In this document: piece after piece, positions 21,936-36,060 of the stretch
Numbering within the stretch: position 1 is the stretch's first letter
Layout of the letters: every line of letters begins with the position of its first letter
Assembly (NCBI GenBank): GCA_020091685.1
Contig: CM034611.1
Location: forward strand, 1,840,585-1,904,584
Source: Lutjanus erythropterus
Taxonomy: Eukaryota > Chordata > Actinopteri > Lutjaniformes > Lutjanidae
Reading direction: 5' to 3'
DNA length: 64,000 nucleotides
Translations under genes and position numbers: made by a program
The notes under the pieces: model-generated
What the model was told of the DNA's origin: nothing
Database searches by the model: none
Seen by the model: the letters and a program-made list of their open reading frames with translations, nothing else

Positions 21936-24217
21936 CTGCAGACAGAGAGCAGAGAAAAGGATCAATAAATGCCTGATAATCAACCAATAGTCCATTTATG
22001 TGGACATACTGTCAACATACTCTAACCTTGATCTACATCTGTGGTTTGTCCCACCAAAGAGAGATTGTGTTGCTCCAGACTGAAGATATTTTAGATGATA
22101 AAGTTCTTCTTTGTGTCAACAGTTTGTTCTGTGCACAGAGCAGCTCCATAAAGAAATGTTTTCCTGGTTTGGTGTGGAAGAACTTTGAATGTTCTGCACA
22201 GAGCTCTGACCACAGCCCCATCCAACACCCGAGTGTGAAGCAGATCTGATCACTAATATCAGTGAGTATCACAACTAAGACCCCTTTTGCGCTGGACAAA
22301 AAACCCACAAACATCTGGATTTTGTGTTTGGGGGGGGGGGGTACAGTCAGCATTCACTCCCAGGTCAAATGACTCTGCAGGAGTCACAGGTATTTATCAG
22401 CAGTGATGGCGGACGTGCTAGTTTCTGCCCCATTTCTGATGCAATGTTTTAAGGCTTGTTGCCTCTGTCTGTAACTTCTGCAGCTCTTTGTCACCTCAGC
22501 CACAAATTCCATCCATCTCTCCGCTCGAGCAGCTCGAACGTCGTTCCAAATTAGTTGGCACTGAGTTTAAAAGAGCAACTGAAGCATAAGATTTAAAAAG
22601 GAAAATGTAAAGCAACATAACGTTGTCACATAGGTCATATAGGATCCATGAGCAGCCAAACTTTCTGTGCAACATGCAGTTTTCCCTCATCAACACAACG
22701 CACGATTCATTAACTTATGTAGGTCACATAGAGGCATCAGTAGTAAACTGTGTGCTCGGGGGTCTGATCGGGATCAAGTCCCTGCAGCAGGTTCAACATC
22801 TGGTGGAAATACTGAGACCTGAAGGAGGCTGTTATATCAGCATGTTAATGAACATGGCAAAGAAACAGTTACACACATTTAACTCTATATGTCAAAGTCC
22901 CTTTGTCCTTTCCGTCCTCTGAGTTCACGCTGTGCTGTGAACTTTGCAGCCACATCTGGACATGTGGGAGTGTTGTCAGTTTATCAGATCAGTTTTCGGT
23001 TCGCCTGCTCTTGAGGCCCTCAGCATGGCCTGATTTCAGCAAAAATGGGCATTTGTCACCAACGCTTCTTTTGATGTCCTCAGGGGTCCTGCAGGCTGGT
23101 GTGACGTCACCCCACACTGGGATGTGAAGGAGTTGTCTCCAGACCTGCCGTAAACTTTAGCAATTGCCACTTAGCTCCCCTGCAAGGTCATCTGTGAGCT
23201 ATGACCCCGACTGTAAGACTTCATCAGCTCTCTGTGGAAGATTTAAAATAGTTCCTCATCATCACCTGCAGCTGCAGCTCCTTCAAACTTCACTATTTCA
23301 ACTTCACTATTCTGTTATTTTTCAGCTTTATTGTTGAAACTGCAAGCTAGTTCAGGCAGTCGACACTGCAATTCAGATGTGACTCTCCATGGTCCAAACA
23401 CATCCGTCCAATCCTGCTGTCTATTTAAAAAGTGCAAAAACCTCCCATCTCTCCCTCTGCCTGTCAGCTCCATTCCTGCACCTACCTGCAGGCTCCGACA
23501 GGACATTTAAGATATTTGCTCATCCTCTCCTCAATCTCAAATCAAATCTCAAATCAAAAATGACTCCAAGGTTTTTCACGTGTTGACAGGATTTTAGTGG
23601 CACGAAAAACACACACGCACATTTACGTTTCCTGTAAAAACAGCCGGCGTCTTAGCTCAGAGAGGGATTTGCCGCAGATATCGATTGGCGTTCACAGTAG
23701 CCAGTAGTGCCAAATGAGCTCCCACAGCCAGACAGCTGCAGACGGCGGTCCATTAACCCGCTTAAATGTTAAATAGGTGCACAGTATGACTGGTGATGTG
23801 ATCTTAAAGGGTTTAATAGACATTTTTCATTTCGTCTCGACTTTCAGGCTGCTCCTGGCTAATGTCTGATCAGGAAAATGAAACTAACAACGGAAACCAG
23901 AGACCTGCTCCACAACAACATCCAACATTCAAAAAATTCTACAAATGCACTATAGAATTATTTCTTGGGTGTATAGGCATGAATGTATATAGGTAAATAA
24001 CTGTTTATATGGTTTCATTTATTTTTTTATTTTATTCTATCTGTTATATGTGTAGAATGAAGGGAGTAAAACTTTGTTTCCGCTGTGTAACCCTGTGTTA
24101 TCTAATGATAATAAATTAACTTTATACACCGACTGTAGTGTCTCATTAACACTCGGAAACAGGATTATAAAGAAGAGACAAGAGTTCGAAGAGAGCAAGA
24201 CTGACAGCGTGTAACAG

Positions 24218-24220
<3 letters not shown>
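21936..24220. other. Sequence immediately upstream of the sodium channel start exon; no gene seen
   Basis: Presumed 5' UTR intron or promoter-proximal sequence. There is no TATA-type or CpG-island signal I would defend, and open frames are short and without family motifs. Unique, AT-leaning sequence. Confidence 0.5.
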
Positions 24221-24308
<88 letters not shown>

Positions 24309-24422
24309 TGTGTGTGTGTGTGTCCAGACCATCTGCCTTGGATCCTAATTGAATGATTAGACAGGCCTCGTTTTTCAACCCTTCATGCATTTATTCTTCA
24401 CAGCTCCCAAATCTGATTTCTG

Positions 24423-24460
<38 letters not shown>

Positions 24461-24524
24461 CCACATCAAAGGAAAATCTAGCTCTGTTTTCCATTCTTAT
24501 CAAAAGCTGTCATCCACTCAGTCT

Positions 24525-24605
<81 letters not shown>
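24221..24605. repeat. (TG)n, (TG)n, (CA)n cluster
   Basis: 24221-24324 (one TATG interruption), 24425-24458 and inverted 24528-24605. Confidence 0.95.
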
Positions 24606-24607
<2 letters not shown>

Positions 24608-24776
24608 ATGTCAAGTACAGTCGGTCCTGATGAGCTGTTCAGTCCTGGTTTCCATTCTGCTCTGACACTCGGTCACGTACACACTTGTTCATACCTCTTT
24701 GGTTGTCGGGGCCCCCGCTGACATAATGCATTCCCCAAGACAGATCTGCAGGGTCGCGAGATGATTAACAGGATTT

Positions 24777-24800
24777 AAAAAAAAAAAAAAAAAAAAAAAA
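24777..24800. repeat. Poly-A run
   Basis: An A run of about 23 after 'caggattta'; there is no adjacent retroelement that I can name. Confidence 0.8.
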
Positions 24801-25129
24801 GAAAATTTCTGCGACACAAAATTCTAAATTTTTTTGCTTTTATCTTGTAATTCACTGTGACTGTCCTCTCATGAATGCAGCACAAAGACAAGATATTTAA
24901 TGTTCAAGTTGACAAACTTTACTACTTGTACTTGTCTCAAAAACCACTCAGAGTATTAGTTACTTTGGTCCCATAATTTCATGGTAAACAGGTGGTAATT
25001 ACTGAGTTATACATTTGAAATTTCTCAGAAATTATCCTCAGATTACCTCCACATTAACCTGTTAACAACGTTACTCCTCATTTTCTTCACTTCTTTAAGT
25101 CCTTTCCCATCTTCTCTCTTAGGTGCTAA

Positions 25130-25730
25130 CTAGTCCTCATAGAAGAACCCTTTTGGGTTCCTGTTAGAACCTTTCTATAAAGGTTTGACTTGAAACCGAC
25201 TCACAGAGTTCTACCTAGGAACCCAACATAAAGGTACTGGAACCATCTGTGAAAAACGAAACCTAGTTGATACATCTCAAGGTGTTTATCCTAAAAAAAT
25301 AAATACAAATATAGAGGTATCATCCAGAAGGCCCCATCAGATGTTCTACAGAGAACCCTTCAATGTTGTAATGGCTCCACCAAGAACACCCTCGGGAACT
25401 TCTATCCAAAACCTTTCCATCTTCTAAACATGCAAACAAAAACCCAACCATGGGGTTCAACTGAGAACCTTTTTATATTCATAGGGTTTTACCTAGAACA
25501 CACCCAGGGGATTCTACAAAGAACCTTTTCATTTTCCAAGGGTTTTATCTAGAACATATCGAGGGGGTTCTACCAAGAACCATTTTATATTGTGGTACAG
25601 AACACTCTTGACAAAAGAGTTGTTCCAATTATCCCTGAAGAACACTGTCAACCAATAAGAGTTCTTTGGAAGAAAAGGCTTCTTAATGGTTCTTAATGGA
25701 ACAACCTTTTGGAACCCTGATCTCTGCAGG
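25130..25730 (-). repeat. GGTTCT/AGAACC element, copy 6 (inverted)
   Basis: Units read ggttctaccaagaacc and ttatattccaagggtttta on the plus strand, which are reverse complements of the usual units. The right end (aacaaccttttggaaccctg) is the inverted head. Confidence 0.8.
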
Positions 25731-26389
25731 TATGGATCAGAGTCAGTTTGACGTGTTTAACAGAAACATTAATCAGCGTCTGAACACTGAGTTCTCTCGT
25801 GTTCCTTCAGGCTGAACGACGACCAACTGCTGCAAACATCAAATTACTGAACAGACGCTTTCAAATCTGTTCGCCTTCAGAACCTTCCACTGGTTTTAAT
25901 GATGTTTCTCTCTGGGTTCTCTCTCATTGTGTCTGTGTTGTTGTTGTTTACTACTTCCTGCTCTTTGTTATGGCCTCAAAGTGCAGCCAGACCTTTAGGT
26001 TTTAATAAAGACTCGGCTCAGCTGACCTATTTTGTGTTGCATTTACGTACGTCTGGATTACAACAGGCTTAACATGATTACTACAGTACAGTCACAGGAA
26101 TATCAGACATTTATTCATGTTTGAACCTTGCCTGTGCCCAGGGCAGGATTCTGCCCACCTGTGGAATTTGTACTCCGAACAAACAGGGGGCAGTAATAAA
26201 GACAATTTAAAGTAACTATTCAAAGTAATTTTAAGTAAAGACTCAAGAAAACCACCGAGTTGTTACAGAGTCAAACAGAATCTCCAGCTCAGACAAGTTT
26301 GCTGGTGGTTCAGTCCAATCAGATCGTGACTCATTTGTTATCAGCCAATCAAAGACCTTGCCTACCCCGAGACTGGTCTCACCTGCTTT

Positions 26390-26620
26390 TAGAGCTGCAA
26401 CAATTAATCGATTATTAAATGAATCGCCAACTGTTTTGCAGTCGATTAATGGGTTTGAGTCACACTTTAAGACAAAATTGAAAATTCTCTGATTCCAGTT
26501 TTTTAAATGTTAATGTTTCATTTATGACAATAAACTGATTCATATTTTTCACCATTTTCTGACGTTGTATAAATCAAACATCTGTTAATCGATTAATCAA
26601 GAAAATAATTGATCGATGCT
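26390..26620 (+). mobile_element. hAT-like non-autonomous element, copy 2 (short)
   Basis: Begins tagagctgcaacaattaatc and ends with 'gttaatcgattaatcaagaa'; the middle is deleted relative to other copies. Confidence 0.6.
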
Positions 26621-27116
26621 AGCTGCTTAGCATGCTAACTTCAGTAGATATTTTATATTTTTGCAAAGTGATCAGATGGGGAAAAAATTTGTTGTAGTTT
26701 TTGTTCATTTCACTTTTATCAGCCTCCATCTTTGTTTAGATTTTTACAGCGAGATAATAACCATGAAGAAAGCGGGTTTCCTCCTAATACAGCTGCCTCG
26801 CAAAACAGCAAATTTAAACTTTAATTCACTCACAACACAAAAAGAAACTGTCTGATGCGAGCAGGACAAGGTTCAACAACAGACTGATTTTAACTACAGA
26901 CACCAAGAGTGAAGAGAAGATGTTACAAAAGAGACACAGAGAGAAGAGCCTGGATGAATTTCTGGGTCAGAACACAAAACGTAGACGACGACCCACCAAC
27001 CAAACAAGCATCGCCCTCAGGAAGGACACACACACAAACACACACGCGCTAATATGCATGCAGAAAGTCACAGACAGACTGAAGCACACTCTGTGGCTTT
27101 GACAGTAAAATGGGCG

Positions 27117-27119
<3 letters not shown>

Positions 27120-27150
<31 letters not shown>

Positions 27151-27316
27151 TGTGTCTGTGTGTGTGTGTCTATAAACCTGCAGCCATATAACACCTCACA
27201 CCAAATTCCTTCATATTTCATGTCGTCATTTCAGGCCTCTGCCATCGACTGTCCTGTAATATAAACATGAATGTGTCCCGTATTATACATGCACCTTTAT
27301 TAACAAACATAAAACA

Positions 27317-27378
<62 letters not shown>
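27120..27378. repeat. Inverted (TG)n and (CA)n pair
   Basis: Imperfect TG at 27120-27169 and pure CA at 27324-27378. Confidence 0.9.
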
Positions 27379-27380
<2 letters not shown>

Positions 27381-28414
27381 TGTTCTACTGTGTCTGATGC
27401 ATAAACATGTCAACAGAATCCACATTCTTAAAAACCAGCCGACCAAGCAGAAGAACTGTAAGTTTTAACTTCATCTCTAATCAGGAGAACATTTTAACAG
27501 ACAGCCCTTGAATGCAACTTAAGATGGCTACCCACAGGAAAGGGAAAGTTAAAAATAAGATCTCGTCTTTGTCCAGCCTGTGTCTCCTAGAAATGAATGA
27601 GCTCAATTTAAGACCAATATGAGACTTTGACCATTTTCTCATGCCTCTTAAATTCGGCCTTTGTCTCGTCTCAGCCTGAGACTAATTTGAGCCCAACTGA
27701 AGATCTTAAAATGTCCTGTTTTTGTCTCACTGCACTGATCTTAAATTTGTCTTTAATGATCAGGATAACAGTGAGGTCTTAAAGAAAACTGAGTTGTCTT
27801 AAATGAGATCTTAAATTTGTCTCAGTGGTCAAATTACAGTCTTGTTGCTCCAAAAAGTCATGAAGGGAGGATCACTGAGACACTGAGCTCAGCAAAAGAT
27901 GTCCCCGAGAGAAACAGGAGACACAGACGAGACTTCAGTGAGCTCAAAATAAGAATCTCATTTATTTCTCATAAGACAAAGAAAAGACAATTGTGAGAAA
28001 CAATTTTCCTCTGGGCACCTGAACCTCAAAACAAAGATGTCGGAGATACACCGCCAACACAAACGGTCAAATCTGTTTCTGTCTCTGCAGAGCACTAAAG
28101 ACGATTCATGAAGCTAGCTAGCTAACAGTATGGTACGTCAGTGTGTCCTCACTGCAGTGATCCTTTGCAAAATGCTGTCAGACACTTATAGAATAACAAT
28201 CTGAGCCTGTCAGTGACAAAAACAAACACAAACAAACAAGCGTCACCTGTCCTGTGTGCTCTGGTGAAGCGTCTGACAGCTGCGCTCCGTTTCTATCACT
28301 CTTCTCTGCTTCTGTCACAGTTAGTTTTGTGGTTTGTGGTGATTTAGAGAAAGTTTACAGCCTGTCATGCTGTTGCATTTCTCTGTGCACAATGACGCAG
28401 AAAAAAAATGAGCT

Positions 28415-28800
28415 GAAATGATTATTTTCATTGCAGATTAATAGTCTGTTATTTTATAAATGAATCAATTAGTTGTTTGGTCCACAAAATGTCAAGAAAT
28501 GTTGCTCAAAGTCCAAGATGACGTCCTCAAATGTCTTGTTTTGTCCTCAACTCAAAGATATTCAGTTTACTGTCAGAGAGGAGGAAAGAAACCAGAAAAT
28601 ATTCACATTTAAGAAGCTGAAATCAGAGAATTTTGACTTTTGTTTCTTGATTAGTCGATGAGTTGTTGTTTGGACCAGAACGTGTCAGAAAATGGTGAAA
28701 AATAATCCAAACTCATTAACTGACTGTCAAAATAGTTTAATTAATTTAATAGTTGATTAATAATCGATTAGTCAATTAATTGTTGTCACCAGTGCATGTT
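28415..28800 (+). mobile_element. hAT-like non-autonomous element, copy 3
   Basis: Contains ttagttgtttggtccacaaa, 'agtccaagatgacgtcctca' and 'caactcaaagatattcagtt', the most complete interior in this window. A 62-codon frame inside is not credible as a gene. Confidence 0.65.
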
Positions 28801-29195
28801 TTTTTTAAAAAACGTATTTATAATTCCTCATTGAAATGTTCTCCCTGTGCGCTTCTGTAAGCTTCTATCTGTTTTATTCTGTTACTGTAGGGCACACTGA
28901 GAAAAACGAACACTCGACTGGAAGAATTAGTCGGCTGATTCTCCACCTTCCAGGGAGCAGCCCTATCGACTGATACTGATCCGATACCAGTACTTTATAA
29001 TAAAAAAATACAGGTGGGAACACAGAGAACGAAGGCCACAGAACGTGGCTCTGTCACCCTACAGGGAAAAAATGACAAACAGGGTCCTGCTGGGGAGTAG
29101 CACGTGTAAAAGAGCAGAATACTCCTTTAGTGAGTTAAAGCAGCGTCTGTTCCTTATTTCCATTTTTTTCAGGCATTCATCAGCCCTGCCTCCTC

Positions 29196-29199
<4 letters not shown>

Positions 29200-29245
<46 letters not shown>

Positions 29246-29350
29246 CACAGCCATGTGCTCAGCGTAGGTGCATGCATATTCTGTCCTCCTTTATTTCCAT
29301 ACCATTTCAGCTATTCATCAGATACAGTATGTGCCTCTCTCGCCCTTCTG

Positions 29351-29405
<55 letters not shown>

Positions 29406-29481
29406 CAGAATGGCCGCACGCTTGGCTTGCTCTTTTCTCCTCTGAGCGTTTCTCCCAACCTCTGGCGAGCTACAAACTCTG

Positions 29482-29532
<51 letters not shown>
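29200..29532. repeat. Three direct (TG)n microsatellites
   Basis: 29200-29244, 29354-29402 and 29486-29532, with spacers of 109 and 83 bp that do not resemble each other. Confidence 0.95.
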
Positions 29533-29533
<1 letters not shown>

Positions 29534-29804
29534 GCATCAGCCATGTTACCACATCAGAGCATGTCTGAAGCATGTGTGTGTGAAAGAACGTCAAAATACT
29601 GGAGCGTTGTGATGTTTTTACAGGAACATCCTGCAGAAAACTGTGTTTTAACTGTTCTGCTGCATTAAACAGTAAACATGTAAACACACAGACTGAGATA
29701 TTATCATGTTCTCTGAGGTTCTATGAGTCAGTGGCTTAACTCTGGTTCATGTGCTTCATTTTGTTTCATGCACTGCTAGTGCTGCTCAGGTGGAAACTAC
29801 AAAC

Positions 29805-30198
29805 TCAGAGAAATAAGGGTTCCAAAAGAGTTCTACCCAGAACAATTTGCTTCTGAAGAACCCTTTTCATCAAGGATTGATTGAGAACCCCCTAGAGTGT
29901 GTTCTAGACAAGAGCCCTCTCTGTGGGTTTGAGATAAAACCCATGGAATAGAAAAAGATTCTAGGTAGAACCTCAGGGGTGGGTTCTTGATAAAACCCTT
30001 AGAGTACAAAAAGCTTCTGGGTAGGTTCTTGTTAGCAAACATAGAAGGTGGGAAGATTCTGGAAATAACCTCCAGAGGTGGAACCTTTCGCAGATAGTTC
30101 TAGGCATAACCCTTTATGTTGGTTTCTATGTAGAACCTAACAACAAACCAAAGAACCCTTTATGATTCTAGTTAGTACCTTTATTTCTAAGAGTGCAG
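29805..30198 (+). repeat. GGTTCT/AGAACC element, copy 7 (nearly full length)
   Basis: Starts cagagaaataagggttccaa and ends ttatttctaagagtgcag, so both inverted ends survive, with four to five internal units. Confidence 0.8.
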
Positions 30199-30554
30199 AA
30201 TGACATGAGAACAGAATGTTGTGTTCTAATCAGGTTATAATTTAGGAATAAGAGAACACACAGGTTAGAACTTGTCTCTGTGTTCTCTCTGCACGGAACA
30301 ATCCAGTCTGTATTTCATGTTTAAGGAAAATAAAAGATTTGTGTCTCTATATTTGATCGAGGACTGGGTTCCTTCGCTCGTGTGCTCTCAGGTTTGTCAG
30401 GTTCTATCCATCACTAACTTTGCTTAGGAGCAAAACACACTCCTTTAGTTTTGACCTGAGAGTGAACGTCAGGGTTCCACCCTGTGAATCAGTTTCTTCA
30501 GTTGTCTAAAACCTCCAAAACATCAAGAACCTTCTCCAGTTGAAATGCTCTGAC

Positions 30555-30765
30555 TTATAACAGAACATTCTTGGTGGAACCATTACACCATAAATTGGTT
30601 CTCTGTAGAATATCTCATCAGTGGTTCTAGGTGGAGCCTTTCACAGTTGGGGTCTAGGTAGAACTCTCTGAAATGGTTCTAATTGTAATCTTTAAAGGAA
30701 GGTTCTACCAGGAACCAAAACGGTTTGTCCGATGGGGACAAACTGAAGAACCCTTGGGAGGAACC
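30555..30765 (+). repeat. GGTTCT/AGAACC element, copy 8 (tail half)
   Basis: Contains ggtggaaccattacaccata, the 'ttctaggtagaactctctga' motif and the ggggacaaactgaagaaccc tail; the head is absent. Confidence 0.75.
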
Positions 30766-31150
30766 TCTCCAGGGACAGCATGGAGGCGGGGAACCAACAC
30801 TTCTCTGAACACAGAGACAGACTTGTAAAAATGTGAGCCTGTCCGCGTTCTTTAAGGGTTCAGGTTCAGTTCAACTTCATTTAAAAAGTTTTTCGGGGAA
30901 CCATGATGATGTAACTGCAGGCTGGTGTGTAATTTATGTCTCCCACATTAAATTTGGACGCGTTCCACACCGACCTGCAGACCCTCATACGTTCTGCCTC
31001 ACTACATAAAAGGAACACTTCCTCACTGCAGCACTGAATGCTGGCAGTCGATGTAAGTCATCTAATGTGGTTCTAAATTAACATGAATCTGGTTTAATTT
31101 AATATTTTTGTTCTACACAGAGTTCTACAAACTGGACTTGAGAACCATGT

Positions 31151-31435
31151 CGGGCTGCAACTAACTATTGTTTTCATTATCTGTCACTGTTTTTCATTTC
31201 ATATTTTCTACATGAATCGGTTCATCAATTGGTCTATAAACTTTCCAAAATACTGAAAATGTCCATCTCAGTTTCTCAAAGTCCAAGGTGATGTCTCTAA
31301 ATGTCTTGTTCTGTCCGTCCAAAACAAAGATATTTAGTTTTTTATGATATAAAATAGAGAGAAGCAGGAAATCTCCATGTTTGAGAGGCTGAAGACTCAA
31401 TATTTAATCGATTATCAGAATAATCTAATTGCAGT
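31151..31435 (+). mobile_element. hAT-like non-autonomous element, copy 4
   Basis: Starts cgggctgcaactaactattg; the interior matches copy 3 ('tctcaaagtccaaggtgatg', 'aaacaaagatatttagtttt'). Confidence 0.65.
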
Positions 31436-32324
31436 TTCTGTAGTTTTGTCATCACAGATCCTCCGTACGAGACAGATGAGAATGAAGAGGAGCAGCTCTC
31501 AGCAGGTGTGGCATCACTCAGGACCAATCCCATCAGCCCCCCAACCCGTTTTTTTTTTTTTGCCTCTCTCTAAAAGCAGAGTGTCCTGTCACAGCGCGGT
31601 GATGGAGAGCGAAAACCCTCACAGAAAACCCTGTCCTCAGAGGACGCTGCTGTCCAGAAGCAGCAGCAGTGAATATGCAGCACCTTCAATTCAATTAGCC
31701 TGAGAGGAGAAAACACATTTTGTCACGGCGCTGCTGCTGCTGCTGCTGTTAACGCAGCCGAGCCGCTGCCCAGCGCAGGAAATGATTCACTGATATCAGG
31801 CACAGAGCCAAGCTGAGCTGGCAGAGGACCACAGGGACCGTTTGGCTTCAGGATGGAGAGGAGGGTGGGGAGGAGAGGGGTGGTGGGGGGGCGACCCTGA
31901 CATGCAGCCGCCTCCGTGCATCATGTCGAAGCTCCATGTTGGATGACAAACGTTCACACCTTCACAAACACGTGAAATCCCTCCTTAGTGGAGCTTCACA
32001 GTGACAGAGACGTTACATCAGACAGGAACACCGATGTTGGGACAGTTCTACTGTGTTCTGGTAATTTTATTCTCCAGTATACAGGTGGGGTTACTCTGGT
32101 GATAGGTTGGAGTTTTAAAACTGCTCTGACAGACATCCTGCATATCTGCAGACTGGATTCAACACTTTGAACCAAACTGAAACATCTCAGCTTCATGCAT
32201 CGTCACAAAATCCTGCACAGACGTTCGTGGTTCCTGCAGGATGGATCCCACTGACCGTGGCGATCCCCTGACCTTTCTGCACCAACAGGTCAAAGAAATC
32301 ACTTAACCTGATAAATCTCTCAAC

Positions 32325-32800
32325 ATGTTTTACTTTGTCAGACTAAAACACGCAGATATTCAGTTCAGTATGAAATAAAACAGAGAAAACAAAAGGAAAT
32401 CTTCATACTTGAGAGGCTGAAAACAGCATTTTCTGCTATTTTTGCATGAAAAAATACTTAAACTGAATCAACTATCAAAAAACTCTGCAATAATTTACTG
32501 AGTGCTGAAAATCTACTACTATTATAATTGGATTACTGAAATATTACTCTACTACAAATAAAACTACTGGTGTTAAAGAACTACTCAAGTAAAAGTACAA
32601 AGTTTTCAAACATTTTTTTCAGCTGTATGTCAGTTTTCATTTGCAGTTGAATAGCTTTATTGACTGAAAAGGTAATTAAGAATTAATCAATTAATTGTTT
32701 GAACTATAAGATGTAAAAATGTCCATCAGAATCCACTGATGTTCTTAAATGTCGTTTTGTCAGTCTGAAACTTTAATATGATATGAAGCTGAGAAAAGCA
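32325..32800 (+). mobile_element. Two fragments of the same hAT-like element (copies 5 and 6)
   Basis: At 32340-32440 'gatattcagttcagtatgaa' and 'ttgagaggctgaaaacagca' match the interior. At 32655-32795 'attaatcaattaattgtttg' and 'gtccatcagaatccactgat' match again. Between them lies a fragment of the common 'tactcaagtaaaagtac' fish repeat. Confidence 0.5.
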
Positions 32801-35493
32801 AACCATTTTCTTTTTTTTTTTTTTTTTTTAGAACATTTTGAATTCATTTAGAACATCTTATTTATTTAGAACATTTTAGAGATATGGGGACTTGATTGTT
32901 TTCCTAGAGAACACTCTCCACTCCACAGTCCTGACAGTCACAGACGACACCACAGGGCGGTCTAACAGCTGATATAATTTACTGGCTGCATGTTCTGTTG
33001 ATCTGTTGATCTGTTGATTTCTGCTGCCATGTCCAAAAATGTTACCGTCGCAGAAGTCAGTAGCACGTCTCGATAGGTAACACAAAACGCCAGAACACCG
33101 GCAACAGCAGCGGTCACCACTCACTGAAAATACCTTCTGTGCTACCTGACTGTTCATATAAGCAGGTAAGATAAAAGATCTGCAGAGATCAGTCAGTGTG
33201 GGATTAATAAAATCTGGACATTTTGCCAAAAAAGAAGCAGATTAACAACAGAGTAAAATAAAGCGTGATGAAACGAGGTGAAGCAGAGAATAAGCTCTAA
33301 CATCACTGTGTACATGCGACTGCAGCAGAGACAAACCAAACGCTCCGTTTAGTCTTTTATAAACTGTAAATGCCTCATTGTCTTAAATCTGAGAGTCTGT
33401 GAATGTATTATTATAGAAACTCCAGTCCCCACTGTTTTTTAAAGCCAGTGCCACAGTGGAGTTTGTGATCTCGTAGGTTAGTAACAAGGCTCCGCTCTCT
33501 CTTCTATTCTTCCTTTCAGACAGTTTGGCCCTAAATTGGCTTCCTGCGTCCCGACCCGTCAGAGGCACTTGGATCAGTCTGCTGCTGAAGGTGCTTTTCT
33601 GTTTCTCGGCGGGGTTGACTGATTGTCCCTGACTGCCAGTAGTTGGTTCATTGTGCTTTGTTGTTGCTCAGGCTGCAGACAGTCCAGGCCCGCTCCTCAC
33701 ACTGAGCCAACCTGACTCATTAGCTTAGCGAGTCCTCTGGCATCGCCCGCTCTGACGCCACTGACTTCACCTCAGAGTCCTCTGCAGGCCGGCGTGGAGC
33801 TCTCTACACGTTAACGTCAAGTCCGTCCTGCTGTTTATGACCTGCTGCTGTCTGTACGCTCCTCCACAGCATTCATGCACAGACAGTCCTGCTCAGCCTC
33901 CTGTCATACTACTAAAAAATACAAGTGTCTAGAAAGACAAATATAACCTAAAATACCAGTATGATTGTTTTAGAGTGTAACTGACTTAATAATCAGATTT
34001 AATAAAACAAAATCTTAAAAAAAAACAAAAACAAATGCACCAAGAATTGTATGCAATGGTTGAATTTAAAAACATTTGAGAAATAGATATGTAATTTTGT
34101 AGCCAAATTATCTAAAAAACTCGAAGCCATCACAGACATCCACCAGGCAACAGTTGGTGAAGCACCTACTGCAATGCCACCACGACTGCCAGATGCAGAT
34201 GTTTGCAGAGTTTTGAATAAAGTGTTTTTGTGTAGTATAATCTCAGTTTTCTATAAGCAACCCTCAGTAACTGATGAAGGTTCCTTTTAGAACGGTGATA
34301 TTAATGTTCTTCGAACGTTTCGCAGTAGTTAGATGAGACGTTGGTTGTGACAACAGATGGATGATGGAGAAGAGAAAAAAAATAACCACCTCTGCCACAT
34401 TTAAGTGAAGTTCTGTGTTATTTATTAAAAATATAAATGAATTCACTTTTTTCATGTGGTATTCAAGATTTTCAGGAACAAAGTTCTTTTCTGTTAATAT
34501 GTTTGTTCCACCATGACAGAGGTTCCCTCAACCCCAAAAACTGCAGCGTTCATACAGGTGCTGGACATCCTTGAAAATTAATTTAATTTTAAAGTTTTCA
34601 GGGTTTGAAAAGTGCTTGAATTTTGGATAAAGTGCTTGAAATGGTAATTAATTCACACTATAATCAGATTACTTTCAAAATAAACTGCTGCCTGACTGAA
34701 TTAATAAGTTAACTTTTTAGATAAAGAAATAAGAAGTCAGATATTTGCTGAGCCAGATTGTAGCCAAGTCTACTTACAGACACGAGACACATTTTGAAAC
34801 TTTCTGTCACAAAACATAATTTTGTTTGATAAAAGCACAATAACATCTGATTTAATGTGATGAAGAGGTGAAATAATCATTTTGTATATAAATATGTTAT
34901 TAACCACAGCTGTGAGGTTCTGCAAAAGAAAAAGTGCTTGAGTTTGACTTTGGTAAAGGTGTGCGAACCGTGACATTATGATTTTAGTCGATGTGCAAAT
35001 CTGATTTTGAGGACGTCAGAGCAAAGTCTCTGGGACTCTCTGTGATTTCTGGCGCCCCCCTGAGGAGGGCCCAGACCCCAGGTTGGGAACCAGTTGTCTA
35101 CACATGGTGGTCCTGTGTTCACTCAGTGAATCAGTGTCTGATCTCAGACAGCAGCTCTCTTCATGAAGTAAAGGTTTGTGTGATTTAAGTTTTGTTGAAG
35201 TTTGACTCGACTGTTGGAGCTGAACTGACACACTGTTGTCGAAAAAAAAAAGTACATTTAAAAATAGAAAATTGCAAACTTCTTATGACGGCTCACATTA
35301 ATTCATGCTCATACTGTAGGGAGGCACCACTGCATTACTTCACCTGATTCGTCTTTATGATCAATAATTATCAATATCGACCGATATTAAACTTCACTAT
35401 CATGAAGCCACATCGCTCAGACCTGCGTTAAAGTGTGATGACATATTTAAGCAGATAAAGAAATAATGTGTTTTGGTTCGTGGTGTGAGAGGA
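32801..35493. other. No gene seen
   Basis: AT-rich unique sequence with a poly-T run at 32810-32830 and repeat scraps ('aaagtgcttgaa' at 34610-34640). Open frames are short on both strands. Confidence 0.5.
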
Positions 35494-35581
<88 letters not shown>

Positions 35582-35665
35582 GACACAAATCATTTCATAA
35601 TTTCCATATTAGCTGTCTCCAGTGTCTCAGTAAGTGTCCCCTCTGAGTGTGTTGGCTGTGGATAT

Positions 35666-35714
<49 letters not shown>
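35494..35714. repeat. Two direct (CA)n microsatellites
   Basis: 35494-35579 and 35669-35714. Confidence 0.95.
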
Positions 35715-35716
<2 letters not shown>

Positions 35717-36060
35717 TCAGTTCATATTCTGGTCAAGGTCGTATTGAAGATAAAGTGTTTTATAGGCGTCGTCAAATCCTCATCAGACAGTAAAGGAAGA
35801 GACTCAACCCTCCAAACCTACTGTCAACCTTTAAAAAACATTTTACACATTTAATTTAATTTAATTACAACAACATATTTTTTCTTCTACTTGGACAGAA
35901 TGTGTTTTCTGCTCTGAGAGGATGAAAACTCAACACCTCTGATGCCAAAACTCTTTCAAAAAACACTGGAATTAATTCATTAATTATACGACATGTTCCT
36001 TTTCACACAAATACAGGTGAAAAATATTCAACTCACAAATGTTTTTCATTACAGTTTTGT

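Larger units (their letters stand above)
25731..28414. other. No gene seen; repeat fragments
   Basis: Holds the hAT-like copy at 26390, TG/CA tracts at 27120-27378, and a loosely periodic block at about 27540-28010 rich in 'tgtctc', 'gagactt' and 'atcttaaatttgtctc'. Confidence 0.5.
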